DNA of 64,000 bases from the NCBI GenBank assembly GCA_963922205.1, contig CAWUHX010000291.1, forward strand, positions 62,001 through 126,000, in the 5' to 3' direction. Source of the DNA: Romanomermis culicivorax. Taxonomy: Eukaryota > Nematoda > Enoplea > Mermithida > Mermithidae. Of this stretch, positions 30,958 through 43,374 are shown one piece after another. The notes beneath the pieces are model-generated. The model ran no database searches and was not told where the DNA came from. It was given only the letters and a program-made list of their open reading frames with translations. How positions within the stretch are numbered: the stretch's first letter is position 1; every line of letters begins with the position of its first letter. Both the position numbers and the translations under genes were made by a program.

Positions 30958-32225
30958 ATTATTATTTCAGTATCGAATACTCCAAAACTGTAATTACACA
31001 AAACTGGTTCACATGATCCAATAACGGTTCATATAATTTCGACACAAAATCTATCATCGTGTCACCATGTACCCAAAAAAATTTTTCCTTCGTGGCAAAA
31101 AAGAATTAGGAAAGTTGTACCACACATTACGAAGTCTAGAAACACGTCAGATTACGTAGTATTGGAAGAAAACTTGAAATCTAATCTTTTCTAAACCACA
31201 GTTTCACGTGATACTTATGACTCATTGTAGTAGTTGCCCAAATTGGTCCTAAAAGTGCAAAATGAGTCAAAAGGTTTAGTGGGTTGTTGAAAAAGAGAAC
31301 TTTCTTACAAAAGTCAATTTTCGAAGTTTTTGATTAGGAATAAGTACGGCGAGATTGTCTTTCAATACTTTTAGTAAACTTATGAAATAGTAGCCTATGT
31401 TGTGTTCACTGATCACATGTACGATGACTCAAATATACAAAAAATTACATGAAAGATGGACGATAACACTTACTTGTTTTTATTATAAAATATCACGGAA
31501 GTCCACCATACCCATAAAGTATCACTCACTCATCTTACAGGACATCAAGGATCATGCGGAATAAAGTTTTCGATCTTTCAGAAGATGGCCGAAGAGTTAA
31601 TTCCTTCAAATTCCACTGGATAGTGTGGTCAACTTTACGGCTAAATCTACCTTGCAGTAATCAGAGTAAAGCTGAGGTGCCGGTTCTTTGCGTTCGCATG
31701 AAAATTACTCTAGTATCTTATCTTATGCTGGAGTTTCGTGTTTCGTGCATGTTTCAGATCACAAACTGGTAGGTATAAATAACACAAGAGGAAACCATCC
31801 TATTTTTGTGGATTATTGTTTGACAGATTTAAGAAAAATCAACTAGTTCAATGGAAAATAACGCCGATAAGCCTATTAGTTCACGAGAAAAAATCATTCT
31901 CCATGGAATTTTTTTTAAACTGCTCTAATTTAAAATCACTTCTATCTCTCTCAATCCAAAACGTATTGAAGATTTTAGAAAATTGCATTTTTTCCTAGAA
32001 ACACTTTACTTTTGCCCGTGAAAGTCAAATTTAGCTCAGAAACTAGACATCCATTGTTTAGTTTTTCCAACTTTTCATTGTGTTAAAGCATTTGTACATA
32101 GTTATTGTCGAATTCTATTGATTAATTGATTGCGAAAGAAATGATGTTTGAGCAGACGTCCAAAATGGTGGTTTATTATGACTGAGTATAGCTTATGGTA
32201 TATTGTAGATAAAGGCACTAAGACT
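30958..32225. other. intergenic, upstream of claudin-like gene
   Basis: Promoter side of the minus-strand gene. The open frame at 31554-31772 (plus, 72 codons) has an acceptor-like TCTTACAG just before it but no recognisable content. Nothing else supports a gene. Confidence 0.3.
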
Positions 32226-32473
32226 TATAGTCTGTTTTTTTATAAAATACTTCCAAATAGAAAAGTGACACAAATCAGTACTGTCGTCAAAATCGTTTTC
32301 ATGAGCTCTTACCGTAAAATTTTTCACTCGAAAAATTGCTGAAGGTTAGGTCAGTACGCTCACAAATTTCCAATCCTATGAGATATATTCTTTGTCAGAA
32401 AATCGTGAAAATCTGAAATACTACTTGCTTTCTACTTTCATTATTTAGAAGCATTTCAAGAGAAACAGATTGT
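32226..32473. mobile_element. TATAGTCTG-family MITE, copy 4
   Basis: Starts TATAGTCTGTTTTTTTATAA and ends TTCAAGAGAAACAGATTG, full length at about 248 bp. It is the rightmost copy found; no member of this family was seen to the right of about 33,900. Confidence 0.8.
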
Positions 32474-33019
32474 GATTGTGCAAGTGCAACATGATGTCTC
32501 GGAAGATATGTAGCAAAAATTCCTCTCTTCAGGAATTTGATTGAAAAAATCGAAGCTGCGAGTTTAATGTTGCAAAATTAATATCGGCTGTCTAACTCTG
32601 GCACCTGTGCGAAAGTGCTCTACGTTTGAAGACACCCCGTTTTACACCACGTGATGTCGGTCAGACGAAATTAAACTAAATAATGGTAGATTGCAGCGCC
32701 TTTCCAACACAGCAAAAGGCATCCGAATAAATCTTGCCGTTTTCTTTTAAATTGATTTCAAACAAATGCTGGATTTCTGAAATTTATGAAGTTTTCGATT
32801 TTTCATTTGAAGCACTTCGTTTGGTGATCATCAAACCTAGATCAATTAAAATTTATCAGGACTCCGAGCCCCATCTTTGCTTATAAAGTAGTAGGTAAAG
32901 ATGCGTCCTGTATTCTCAGAACTTTATTGGTTAAGCTTTCACCCAAATACAAAAACAGATTTGAATGACAGTACAGTGTGTGAAAATCTTTACAGCTCCT
33001 AGAACCGTGCCCATGATGA

Positions 33020-33540
33020 TGATGATGATCTTACTTTCACAGCTACTTTAGGAACGTGTAAACTAAAAAATAAAAAGATAAAATTCCACGACATCGTAGG
33101 TATAGGTGCTCGGAGTTGCCTTGAACAAGATTTTTCTTTTTTTCTGCTACTCATTTTCGATAGTTCAAACTTTTTCGCAGGGTGTAAAATGTTCATCTGT
33201 GAAACAATTAGTACGTCACAGTACTCTGTTAGTTATTTGATAATTCTATAGTGCAAATAATAAATGTATCGCAAGGAGTAGACCAGGGCTACCCGGAAAA
33301 TGCAGTGACTTCTGAGTAACTTCCATAGATATGCCCTATAGAGAGCTGTGCAGCTCCCCAAACAGTGCAAAAATCTTGATGAAAATTTTCCCATAAAGTA
33401 TGTATGAGTTAGAAAATAAGAAAATAAAATTCTGCGACATCACATGGGAAGGTGCTAGGGAGTGCTCATAGACAAAGTTTTTACAGTTTCAACGGCTCAT
33501 TCTCGACACTTTAAACTCCCTTAAAAGATGCTATGCAATA
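33020..33540. repeat. diverged tandem duplication, unit about 340 bp
   Basis: Landmarks AAAATTCCACGACATC, GGTGCTCGGAGTTGCC and TTTCGATAGTTCAAACTTT near 33080-33170 return in changed form (AAAATTCTGCGACATC, GGTGCTAGGGAGTGCTC, CTCGACACTTTAAACTCC) near 33425-33520. No coding sense was recognised. Confidence 0.45.
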
Positions 33541-33949
33541 ACATACGGTAAATACCACATAAAAAACTATTTTCTCTTAAGTAAAATGAATATTCATTTA
33601 TCGTATAAGATTACTCCAATCCCGAAATATCGCTTGTCTAGCAAGACCTATGAAAAATGCCACAAAATTATCAATTTTAAAATTTTGATATACTGTTACC
33701 GCGTGAATTTTAATTTCTCAACAAAATCAACGATACCATGAAACTCAGTGCACAAAAGTAGCCAGACGGTCTTATTTTGAAATTTGAATAATTCTCAGCT
33801 TATCATAGGGAACGTCGAGCCTCCCAGAAACTGTGTCCAAAAGCAGGAAACTAAAACAGATTGGTTCTGCATTTTTCAAGTGTTGCCAATGAAGATGTCG
33901 ATTTTTGATGGCAGGTAATTTCACAAAAGCTTTTCAGGATTTAGTTATT

Positions 33950-36700
33950 CAGCGCAATGATGGGCCAAAAGTTCAGTTATTCCAATTGAAAATGGTGTAT
34001 TTGATGCAGGTAACGTTTGGGCATGAAACTTTAGCAATTGATTAGAAATTTGGACTTTTCTACTAGCCTATGGATGGTACACAGGCGTTGCTTGTTGGTG
34101 GGTGTCACTCTGACAGAAATTTGGTGAAAGCTGTCGAACAGTACTCTGGACCATTGTCCATGACAAATATGTCAGGGTTGTCATTGTGGGCAAATGGTTT
34201 TAAAAGAAACTCGTTTGTCTATGCAATGATGTTGTTGGGGCAGAGTCCAACTTCAGGAAATCTGTATAAATTATTGACCACCATGATTGCCAATTGGATT
34301 TAATATCGGACTGTTGTGAAAGGTCTATTAACATCAATTGCTGCAATCTTCTGCCATGGGACGTTGGGGCTGGTATATTAGTTCACAGGCCGTACTGCAG
34401 AATTTTGACATCTGATGCAGTGTTGTACAAATTCTTTGATATCAGTAGTGATGAGGGGCCATCAACAAGTTTCAAATAGTTTGACTTTTGCTCATATGAT
34501 GTGGGGATGGCCTCCATGGAGGTTTTGATAACTTTGTGGGCATAACGATCCTTTGAGCTTCGTACAATATACCTTGGTCGACAGCCAAATCATTTTGAAC
34601 AACATAAAATGGGTTGGTTTTGGCTTCCTTGTGCTGCCTGGTGGGCCAACAATTTTTGCTCACCACTTTTATAATGTGGCATAATTTTCTATCATAAATG
34701 TATCAACATTTGAAGCAACCATGAAAACATTTTGGGTACCACATTATCGACTCCTGGCAAATGCTGAATTTAATAATCATATTCAGCCCATTGAGTTCAC
34801 CAATAATCGAATTTATGAGCTTTGCATTCATCGCCAGACTGGGCACAGGCCCATAGGCAACTGAGGGCTTCCCATCCATTTGTTGCATGCGATTGTTCTT
34901 GGTCGCTGAAGGTTTTGCTGGCAAAGATGATGGGAAGAAGTCTGAAAGCAATTTGTGACAATCAAGTGCTAAGGCCAATATTTGAGACACTGATTTCTAA
35001 AATTGTTGGGTAATTGTTGGGCACCCTGTTGCTGGCAAGTTGCGATGGGAAATCGACATGCAAATTGACGAATTGGATGAGCAGCGACACAGACATTTGC
35101 ATAGCATTGGAGCACCACAGAAAGACGGAAGTGATAATGATAAATAATGATTTTTATTATATTTTCGATAACATAGTGCTGGCATTCAATAAACCTTTCA
35201 CCAGCAATTTATTATTTAATTTGCACAAATTATTAGTCATGTACCCACATTCTTTTTAATATTCCATATATTTTATTAATACTTTATTTATTTAGAACCG
35301 ATATTTCCAGTCTAGAGCAAAGGGCCCTAGGCCCAGGTGCGCCACTTGCTGACACCAAGCCCAGGAAGACCTTAACAGGAATCCTGCAAGTAAGTTTGTC
35401 GCTTGAAGAGGAAACTTTCTCTCCTAGGAGGGTGCGTGGGACCATTGTGAGGCCCCTCAATTGAAGGTAAGTTAGTTGTTGTTGTTGTTGCCAGGTCAGG
35501 GGAACAGAACTATTGTGCGATCTCCAAGGCCTAGCCAAGCAACTAGCTCTAACAAGTCCATTCAGACCAGAACCAACATTTTTTTGATACTAAGGAAAGA
35601 CCTGCACAACATGATTGGGATCAAAGATCAACAGTTGAAAATAATTTGTAAGCAATGCCTCTAATTTTTTAGTGTGCTTTCTTCTGTCCACACAAATTTT
35701 GTTTGCTCCAATGCTAGAGTTAGGCATTCCAACCACATGGGATTAATGACCAAGTGCAGCAAAAATTCACTTAGATACTTCACACATTTGAAAAAAACTT
35801 TGAATTTTGGTGATAGACTTTACTAATGGAACCTTGTCAATGGCATTGAGACTTGAAGGGTTGTGCCTGATGCTGACAATTGGAATTAAATGTCTGAGGA
35901 ATGGAAATTTATTGGCAGTGAAATGGCATTTAACATCACTGAGTTGAAAATCTTTGTCTGTTAAGCACTTCAAAAGATTTGTGCCTTGTAGTTAGATGTC
36001 TAAATTGCTAATATGTGGCAATGGGTGATTCTTCAGAATAACATACTTGTTAAGTCATAACAAATCAGTTATTATCTGGACACTCAGTGGTGACAAATCA
36101 CTTGTTAAGACACCAGACTTTCACAATGGTGACTTGTCCTGGAGGCACTGTTTGCAAAACTTTAACAAGTGACCCATTCAGCTGAAGTTGGAACATTTCG
36201 AATTGTGAACTTTGCGTTTGTTTGATGAATAAGCATGTTAAGATGATCTGAAATCTTGGTGGGCTTGCTTTGACATAGCTAGCAAAGATTGGCATTTACT
36301 ACAATCAGGTTTCTGGTTCAGTCTGACTTCAGTGATCTTGTTCACTGCTAATGGTATGGACGTTTTTTGATTCTCTATGGATGATTGTGGACAAACTTTC
36401 AACACTTTTATTCATTGAGGATGCAGACAGATGATGAAAATAAATTCTTTTGAACATCCTGTGAATAGCAAATTTTGTGACAGTGTATTGAGTGAACTCA
36501 AAATTGGCAATGAAGCATTCATGTTTGCAATCCACTTGTAAGGTGTGTGAACAACCAAGGAACTTGACAGTTGATTTGTCCTTGTACTATCAACAAGTCT
36601 GGAATTGATGGGATGTGATTCAAACATTTCAACAGTAGCTTTGCAGCAATTGGCATGCATTGCTATTCAGATTTGAGCCATGGGCGGGAAATGCTCAAAA
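33950..36700 (-). pseudogene. decayed Ty3/gypsy pol (RT and integrase)
   Basis: On the minus strand several blocks of a gypsy pol are readable in order. 35973-35767 is the end of RT and its thumb (LTDKDFQLSDVKCHF, then FLRHLIPI, then KIQSFFQMCE). 34666-34472 is the integrase N-terminus (FYVVQNDLAVDQGILYEAQR, IVMPTKL). Further left are a degenerate zinc CxxC and the second integrase aspartate (VMDNGPEYCSTAFTKF) near 34160-34120. Weak, frame-shifted RT-like segments lie at 36098-36660. Many stops and shifts are present and no LTRs were found. This is an old, dead copy in CpG-poor DNA. The open plus-strand frames here are shadows. Confidence 0.65.
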
Positions 36701-38282
36701 TGTCTAATCGCTTCAGTTCTGAGATGAGTAGACATGATTTTGTTCTGTTTGGCATATCTCAGCTCTTTGTCATATGGTGTGTACGGCATCAACAAGGTTG
36801 AACATATTGCTCAACTGTTGCTTCCAAATAGATCAGAGTTGGATTTTTCTAAAGGGTTATTGCACAACAGAGTAATAATGGGAATTTATACAGATGCCAT
36901 TTTTGAGAAATAAAATTGCAAATTTAGGGTTATCACAGCCTAGAAGTTATCACCTCTGACTATCAGTCTCAAGAACCAGTTTTGATTCTGGATGTAACCT
37001 GAAATTTAATTTCTGGTGGCTTCCCAGGTAGACACAGCTTTCATCTTTTCGAGGTAGATAAATTGTTTAGACAAGCTTGGAATACTGCTTGTCAGGGTCT
37101 ACTCAGCCCAGTTAGTTTCTTGGGAATTGTGCAGCGAATGATAAGGTGAGCCTACTCGATTATGAGGTGAGTAGCCGAACAAGTCCTGCTAGTCAGGCAG
37201 ATGCCAGCCTGTGGAATGTGGCCTTCTCTAGGCAGTAAAAAGCACTCAAAGAGGGCCTCTCATATAAGGTGAGCACTTGTATAATGATTTAGTCCTGTAA
37301 AGCCTGCCTTCCTGGCTATAGGAAAAATGGGTAGGTGTAACGTCAAAATTTAAAAAAAAGAAAAGAAAATAAGATTGTAAATTTTGATGTTGACACATGA
37401 ACTTTGAGTAAAAAAGAATAAAAAATGTGGAAAATTTGTTGAATTTGGCACAAAAGATAACAAAATTTTCAAACTTGGCAAATGTCAGTAAATATAAAAT
37501 TGTAGATTATGATGAAGATATCAAATTTTAACTCTCATTGAAGTGTCACAGCATCTAAATGACAGGCGCTATTTACTTTGACCAGACTTGAAACTTAGTC
37601 ATGCAGGAATCTTTCAGTGGAAGTTCATGTATGTGTGGAATAATGCCAATGTTGGTATTTCACAAAGGTTGAAATGGATGTCAAAGTTGAGAATAGGCGT
37701 CAAAATTTGACAAAGATTTTCAAAAGCTGGGTGAGCACACAAGTGAGAATGTTGGTAGTCAAATGTTGACATCAGCAACATTGGGTGTAGTAGTGATTTG
37801 CGGAGCGCACTGCAGGAGCACTGATTTGGGCCATAGGTGTTTATTCAATCAGTGAACCAGATGTACTTTAGGTGGCATTGGCATTGATCAGTAGCTTTGT
37901 GTGCCGATGAAGTGTTTCATTCCTGGTGTAGTAGCTGAATTTAAAGATATTAATATACTAAGAAGCGAAAAACACACACACAATGACACTAAAACAATGA
38001 CAATGCAGGCCCAATCCAGAAGTGAAGAGAGACATTAGGATAAATATTTATGTATAGAGGAACGTTTGCACTATTCTAGGACAAAATATACTAGGCAAAA
38101 CATACTGAACATAATATATTGAACAATATATACACCTGGGTAAATATATTGGGAAAAATATACTGAGTCGAAAACATACTGTGCAAGATATACAGATCCA
38201 ACAACATTTTTTGAGACATTTAGATCTTATGCAACAAACTTATTATCTTTCTTTGATATGTGCTTCTTAGCTGCAAAGTATG
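36701..38282. other. repeat-derived DNA, no gene seen
   Basis: No readable domain. 37000-37320 has GA/GT-rich clauses such as AGGTGAGCC, AGGTGAGTAG and AAGGTGAGCAC that may be an old repeat, and 38080-38190 has several copies of the theme AATATACTGGGCAA. This is probably the eroded flank of the transposons on both sides. Confidence 0.35.
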
Positions 38283-41200
38283 ACACAAATTCTCTAAGAC
38301 TCGACCAAGGTTGTGATAAGTAAAAAATTAATCATACCTCGAAAGAACATATTTTGTACAGTTTTTTGTGCTAAACAACATGCCAGTATTCATTTGATCT
38401 AAAAATCAAAATTCACATTGTAACATCAATAGAAAGGTTCAAATTTTTTGCAATTTTTGAAATTTTAGGTCACTATCATTGGAGGCTTATAAGTGCTATA
38501 CAATGTCGATCAATAAAACTTTGTCAGTGAATGTAACAATGTTTATTGTATATGCATGACACATATAGATATATTTAGCATCAGAATTATGGTTTAAACT
38601 ACACTTTAAATTCCAATTTTCAGCAATTGTCAATGACTCAAATTCACATATTTTTGTACTCTATAAAGTCAAATAATAAGTGTCATTGATTAAACTCCAC
38701 CATGTTATGGCTGGACCCCATGGCCACATACCCACAAAGTTTTATCAAAATAAAAAAACCATTGAGTGTGCCACAGTGAAATAAGTGGAAGCAATTTTTG
38801 AATCAAATTATAAAAATTTTTGTTTAAAAATGCAGTCATTCACCCAAAATTCTAATAATCCAACTAAAACTTTTACACATTGCAGGCTGACATCTTGGCT
38901 ATATACCCATAAGATTTGGTAATAATATTATCTTTTACATGGGAAATTACATAAAATAAAACACACTCTTGATATTGTTGAAAAAACTTCAGGTGTAAAT
39001 TGGTGTTCCATTTAGTTGAACTATTATTAATTCTATTTCAAATCGACTACATTGCAGCCACAGTATGTGGCTACATACCCACCAAGTTGCATCATATTGA
39101 AAATTAGAAAAGCCACGTTCTCTTGGTTAACTATAAAATGAAAGATTGTTCAAAATTTTAACAAAAACTGACAATCTTTGGATCATTTTCAGATCATAAG
39201 AGCTCAACATAAAATCCACTTGAATCTCATTGAAAGATTTGCTTTAAACCAGATGACATTTTTAAAGAGTCAGATCTACATACTAATTATTGAAACAATT
39301 ATTCAATACAGTCTGTTTTCAGTAGTTCCCTTTCATGTTCCAAATGAGGATCAAAAATTACTGGATCCTCATAGGGTTCTTTTTCATTTTCAACACCACA
39401 TTCTCCTTTCAGGTTGCTACTATAAAATGTAGTAGGTTCTTCCTAATGATGGCTGGCTTCCCTAGCCCAGAATCCAGTAATTTGTTGTGGTGTGAGGAAG
39501 TCAGATCTGACAAAAGATAAGTTCCACCCCATTTCTTCAGCGACAACTTTAACATTGAATTTTTGATGATATACAATGCCACTGTTGTGTTTTTCCAGCA
39601 AATATTGATGCTGTTTTTCTGTCAAGGAATGTCATATCTTATGGTTCTTTAAAGCCCAAGCTTTTTTCATAACATCAAATGAGTCAGCTACATAAAACAA
39701 TTGCAGTTTCTTGAAGTTCAGGCAAGCCAGGGGTCAAGCAAACACTTCCTAGCATTCTACTATAGCTTTGTATTGCCATATTACGTAAACTTGTTTGCTA
39801 TGGCATTAGCTTGTGGTTACCCAAAATAAGATGCTGCAACAAGTTGGGATGAAGTACAAAAGCCTTCATACAGTCTTCTTCAGGACAGTTGAAGGCACTG
39901 CTTTCCATTTTATACGGCTCATGAGTGGCAGCTGGAAAATCTTCAGATTCTTCTTCAAAGTTGTGATTGTGATTTTTGGATCTATAGCAGTCCAGAACTT
40001 TGATTTTTGAAGGGGTGAAACCTCTAGCTGGTCTTCATGATTCACATGATGGATTTAAAGCTGTGGTAACTGTTCAAAATTCAATATTTTCATCTTGAAT
40101 ATGCTTCCAGTATCAATCTTGTAAGTTTTAGTTGCCTTGATTTCAGTAGAAGTGAACTGGAAATTGAAATACCTCCTGATACCAACTGCTTTAAGATCCA
40201 TCTTCTTGTGTGGGATTTTGAGGTTGCCACTAATGAATGATGTTCTCTTGACCTTTCTATTTGTCGTAGCACACCTGATGAATTCTTCAGTAGTTGTACA
40301 TTGATTGTTTTCATTTGCAAACAGTAACTTGCCTCTCTATTAGTGCAGCAATTTGGTCACATGAGCCTTTAACAATTTTAGGTTCAGAGAAGTCCCAGTT
40401 CTTTATAGTCATGCCTGTTTTCTGAGATATTGTTGGCACCATAAGCAAGGTTAGGGAGCCATGAAAACATCCAGCATTAACAGATCACACAAAAGCTTTG
40501 TTGAATGTGGGCTGCTTTGCCTTGATTTTTGTCAATGTGTCAGTCAGTATTCCAATAATTGCATCAGTGTCTTGTGCAAGTGATGGACAACTGTGTGGTG
40601 GTGTAAAAACCACTTTTCATATGTGTCCATCCACTGGAAGGCAGAAATTTCATTGCCCAATCAAACTGGAGGTAAGCATGATTGTCCTGGAGGTTGTCAA
40701 TGATGTCTTTCCAGTCTTTCCATGCTTCATTTTAGTGCATTGATCTAAGCTGGTCTTGATGTCATTCCAATACATTATTGATACTTTCATCAGCTAAATA
40801 TTTAGCTTCAACTTTGTCACTTGAGTTTGGGAATTGGAATTGAGTCAATGCCTCTTTGATGTCCTTCAGTGTCTTCTTTAACTGCTCACAATAGCCACAT
40901 TTCATGGCATGAATGTGATTTGCAAGTTTCTCCTGTAACTTTGGATGGTTTTGATTATTAAGACCATGCCATGAACAGTGATCAGAAATATGTGATTTTG
41001 GCTTTATGTCGAGTCCCTAATCACCTTTTAAATACAATTTTGCTTCTTTTAGCTTTGATATAGTTTCTTGTGTTCATGTGGGTTACATTTATCTGAGAAA
41101 CTTCCAAAAATTTTATGTTGGTTCACTACCTTATCAGTTTTTGCTAAAAATTTGAACAATCTTTCATCTTATAGTTAACCAAAAGAATGTGGCTTTTCTT

Positions 41201-42040
41201 ATTTTTAATATGATGCAACTTGGTGGGTATGAAGCCACATACTGTTGCTGCAATATAGTCGATTTAGACTAGAATTAATAATATTCTGACTAAATGGAAC
41301 ACCAATTTGCACCTGAAGTTTTTTCAACAATATCAAGAATGCATTTTATTTTGTGTAATTTCCCATGTAAGGGATAATGATATTAAGACCAAACCTTAAG
41401 GGTATATAGCCAAGATGTCAGCCTGTAAACCATAGAAGTATTAGTTGGATTATTAGAATTTTGGGTGAATGACTGCATTTTTAAACAAAAAATTTTATAA
41501 TTTGATTCAAAAACGGCTTCTACTTGTTTCAGTGTGGCACACTCAATGGTTTTTTTATTTTGGTAAACTTTGTGGGTATTTGGCCAAGGGGTTCAGCCAT
41601 ATCATAGTGGAGTTTAATCAATAACACTCATTATCTGACTTTACAGGGTACAAAAATATGTGAATTCGAATTATTGACAACTGCTGAAAAGTGGAATTTA
41701 AAGCATAGTGTAAACTATAATTTTGATGCTACATATATCTATATGTATCATGCACATACAATAATCACTGTTACATTCACTGACAAAGTTTTATGGATCG
41801 ACATTGCATAGCCAATTACTTATAGGCCTTAAATAATTGTGACCTGAAATTTCGAAAATTGCAAAAAATTTGAACCTTTGGATTGATGTTGCAAAACGAA
41901 TTTTGATTTTTAGATCAAACAAATACTGACATGTTGTTCAACGCAAAAAACTGTACAAAATATGTTCTTTCGAGGTATGATTAATTTTTTACTTATCACA
42001 CTCAACTACAGGCCTTGGTTGATTCTTACAGAAATTGCGT
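38283..42040. mobile_element. DNA transposon with about 900-bp inverted repeats
   Basis: The left arm (about 38283-39174) reappears inverted at about 41128-42040. Paired landmarks: GTGATAAGTAAAAAATTAAT against ATTAATTTTTTACTTATCAC, CACTCAATGGTTTTTT against AAAAAACCATTGAGTG, and TGGTTAACTATAAAATGAAA against TTTCATCTTATAGTTAACCA. The interior holds a decayed gene on the minus strand. Such long inverted repeats around a single gene suggest a cut-and-paste or self-synthesising DNA element. The arms differ by perhaps 10-15 percent by eye, so the copy is old. Confidence 0.75.
39175..41127 (-). pseudogene. decayed DNA-transposon-type gene (DWAMKFLP family)
   Basis: The minus strand carries blocks in order but in shifting frames: a CxxC-containing segment (CGYCEQLKKTLKDIKEAL), a segment ending FDWAMKFLPSSGW, FSEPKIVKGSCDQIAALIE, a C2H2-like CPEEDCMKAF with HLILGNHKLM, and at the end KFNVKVVAEEMGW, then FLTPQQITGFW. 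From memory, this arrangement matches a repeated but poorly characterised protein family of cnidarians, fishes and other animals, whose central DWAMKFLP and FSDPQ-type motifs I suspect are part of a DDE-like transposase; that assignment is inference. At least ten stops or shifts show it is dead. Confidence 0.55.
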
Positions 42041-42169
42041 CGTAAATGCTTGAAATTTTTGGCACATTATTGCTTAAAATCAACAGAAGCTTTTCAGAAT
42101 TTTATGTCAAAATAAATCGCAGCACAATTAAAATAACATGGGAAATTCATGTCCAAACATGAGTAGTTA

Positions 42170-42520
42170 TATGGGCCCCTACAGGGGGTACAAAAAAGAT
42201 ACCCCTGTACAAAACATAGACATCAAAATATACTGTCATGACTGTGTGGAATGATACAGGGGATGTAGAAAGTATAGCCAACAATCCAAATTCATATGAA
42301 GTGCAGGGTGATACAGGGAGTGTAGAAAGTATAGTCAATGATGTAATATGATCTGAATTTCATTAAACATGCCAGGCATATACAGGGGGTGTAGAAAGTA
42401 TGCCGGAAGCTTTAATGGGTGAAATTTCACTTCCATGTAGAAAGTATGCCTGAAGCTTCAACAGGTAAAATTTGACCTCAATGTAGAAATTACACCTTAG
42501 ACGTTAAAACTGATGATGCA
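42170..42520. repeat. degenerate repeats of GATACAGGGGGTGTAGAAAG type
   Basis: Five or six units around 42180, 42255, 42310, 42375, 42436 and 42482 share the core ATACAGGGGGTGTAGAAAGT, spaced irregularly by 45-80 bp. No coding sense. Confidence 0.55.
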
Positions 42521-42544
42521 ATGTCTCCCACCCAGTAAAATTTT

Positions 42545-43350
42545 AATACAAATCGACTCTTAGAATCTAACAATCTAATGGTTCTACTCAATTTTCAATT
42601 TTTACAAAAAATTTTGTCCGGGACACAGTTGTTAGCTATTCAGGACAGGTTCTTGAGAGTTCCCTATGCTTAACCTCTCTTTTTGGAACAACTTTTTCAC
42701 CATTTCAAGAAGTGATTTTCCATGCATTTAGAAAAAAAGTGTCCCGAAAAAGTGAAAAATGTGTTCTAAAAACAAGGGTTAATGATAGGGAATCATCGAA
42801 AAACGTGTTCTGAATACGTGAAAATTAAGTCCCAAACAAAATTTTTTTGCGAAAATTTTGTAAAAAATCAAATAAAACCATTAGATTGTTATATCCTATG
42901 ACCAATGGGCATTTAAAAAAAAGTTTTTTAAGAATGCAGGATAAACTGGTCATCCAACACACTATAGTCAAAAGCTGATGCACCAGACAGTATCAATTTT
43001 TTCAAAAACTCACGTTTTTCCATGAAATTTAATGCTTTTACAAAATTTTGTACATTTTTTGTGAGTTAAACTATTAGACCGTTAGATCCTACTCTTAAAA
43101 TCTAATGGTTTTACTAATTTTTACAAAATCTTTGTACAATTTTTGGGAGTAAATCTGTTAAATTGTTAATCATGAGATCTTATGCTCTGTCTCTCAGAAT
43201 CTAATTGTTTTACAAAATTTTTGTACAATTTTTGTGAGTAAAATTGCTAGATTGTTAGATTCTATGCTAGGACTTTTGGGATTTTACTCGTTTTTTACAC
43301 AATTTTTGTGAGTAAAATTGTTAGATCATTAGATCCTATGATCCTCTGAT
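42545..43350. repeat. inverted-repeat MITE-like block plus roughly 105-bp tandem repeats
   Basis: 42545-42905 has inverted ends (GAATCTAACAATCTAATGGT against ACCATTAGATTGTTATATCC). 43020-43350 then holds about four tandem units with ACAAAATTTTTGTACAATTT, then TTGTGAGTAAAATTGTTAGA. The two parts share the theme of TTAGATTGTTAGATC and may have a common origin. No gene. Confidence 0.5.
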
Positions 43351-43374
43351 TTTTTTAAAAATTTTTTCGAGAAT

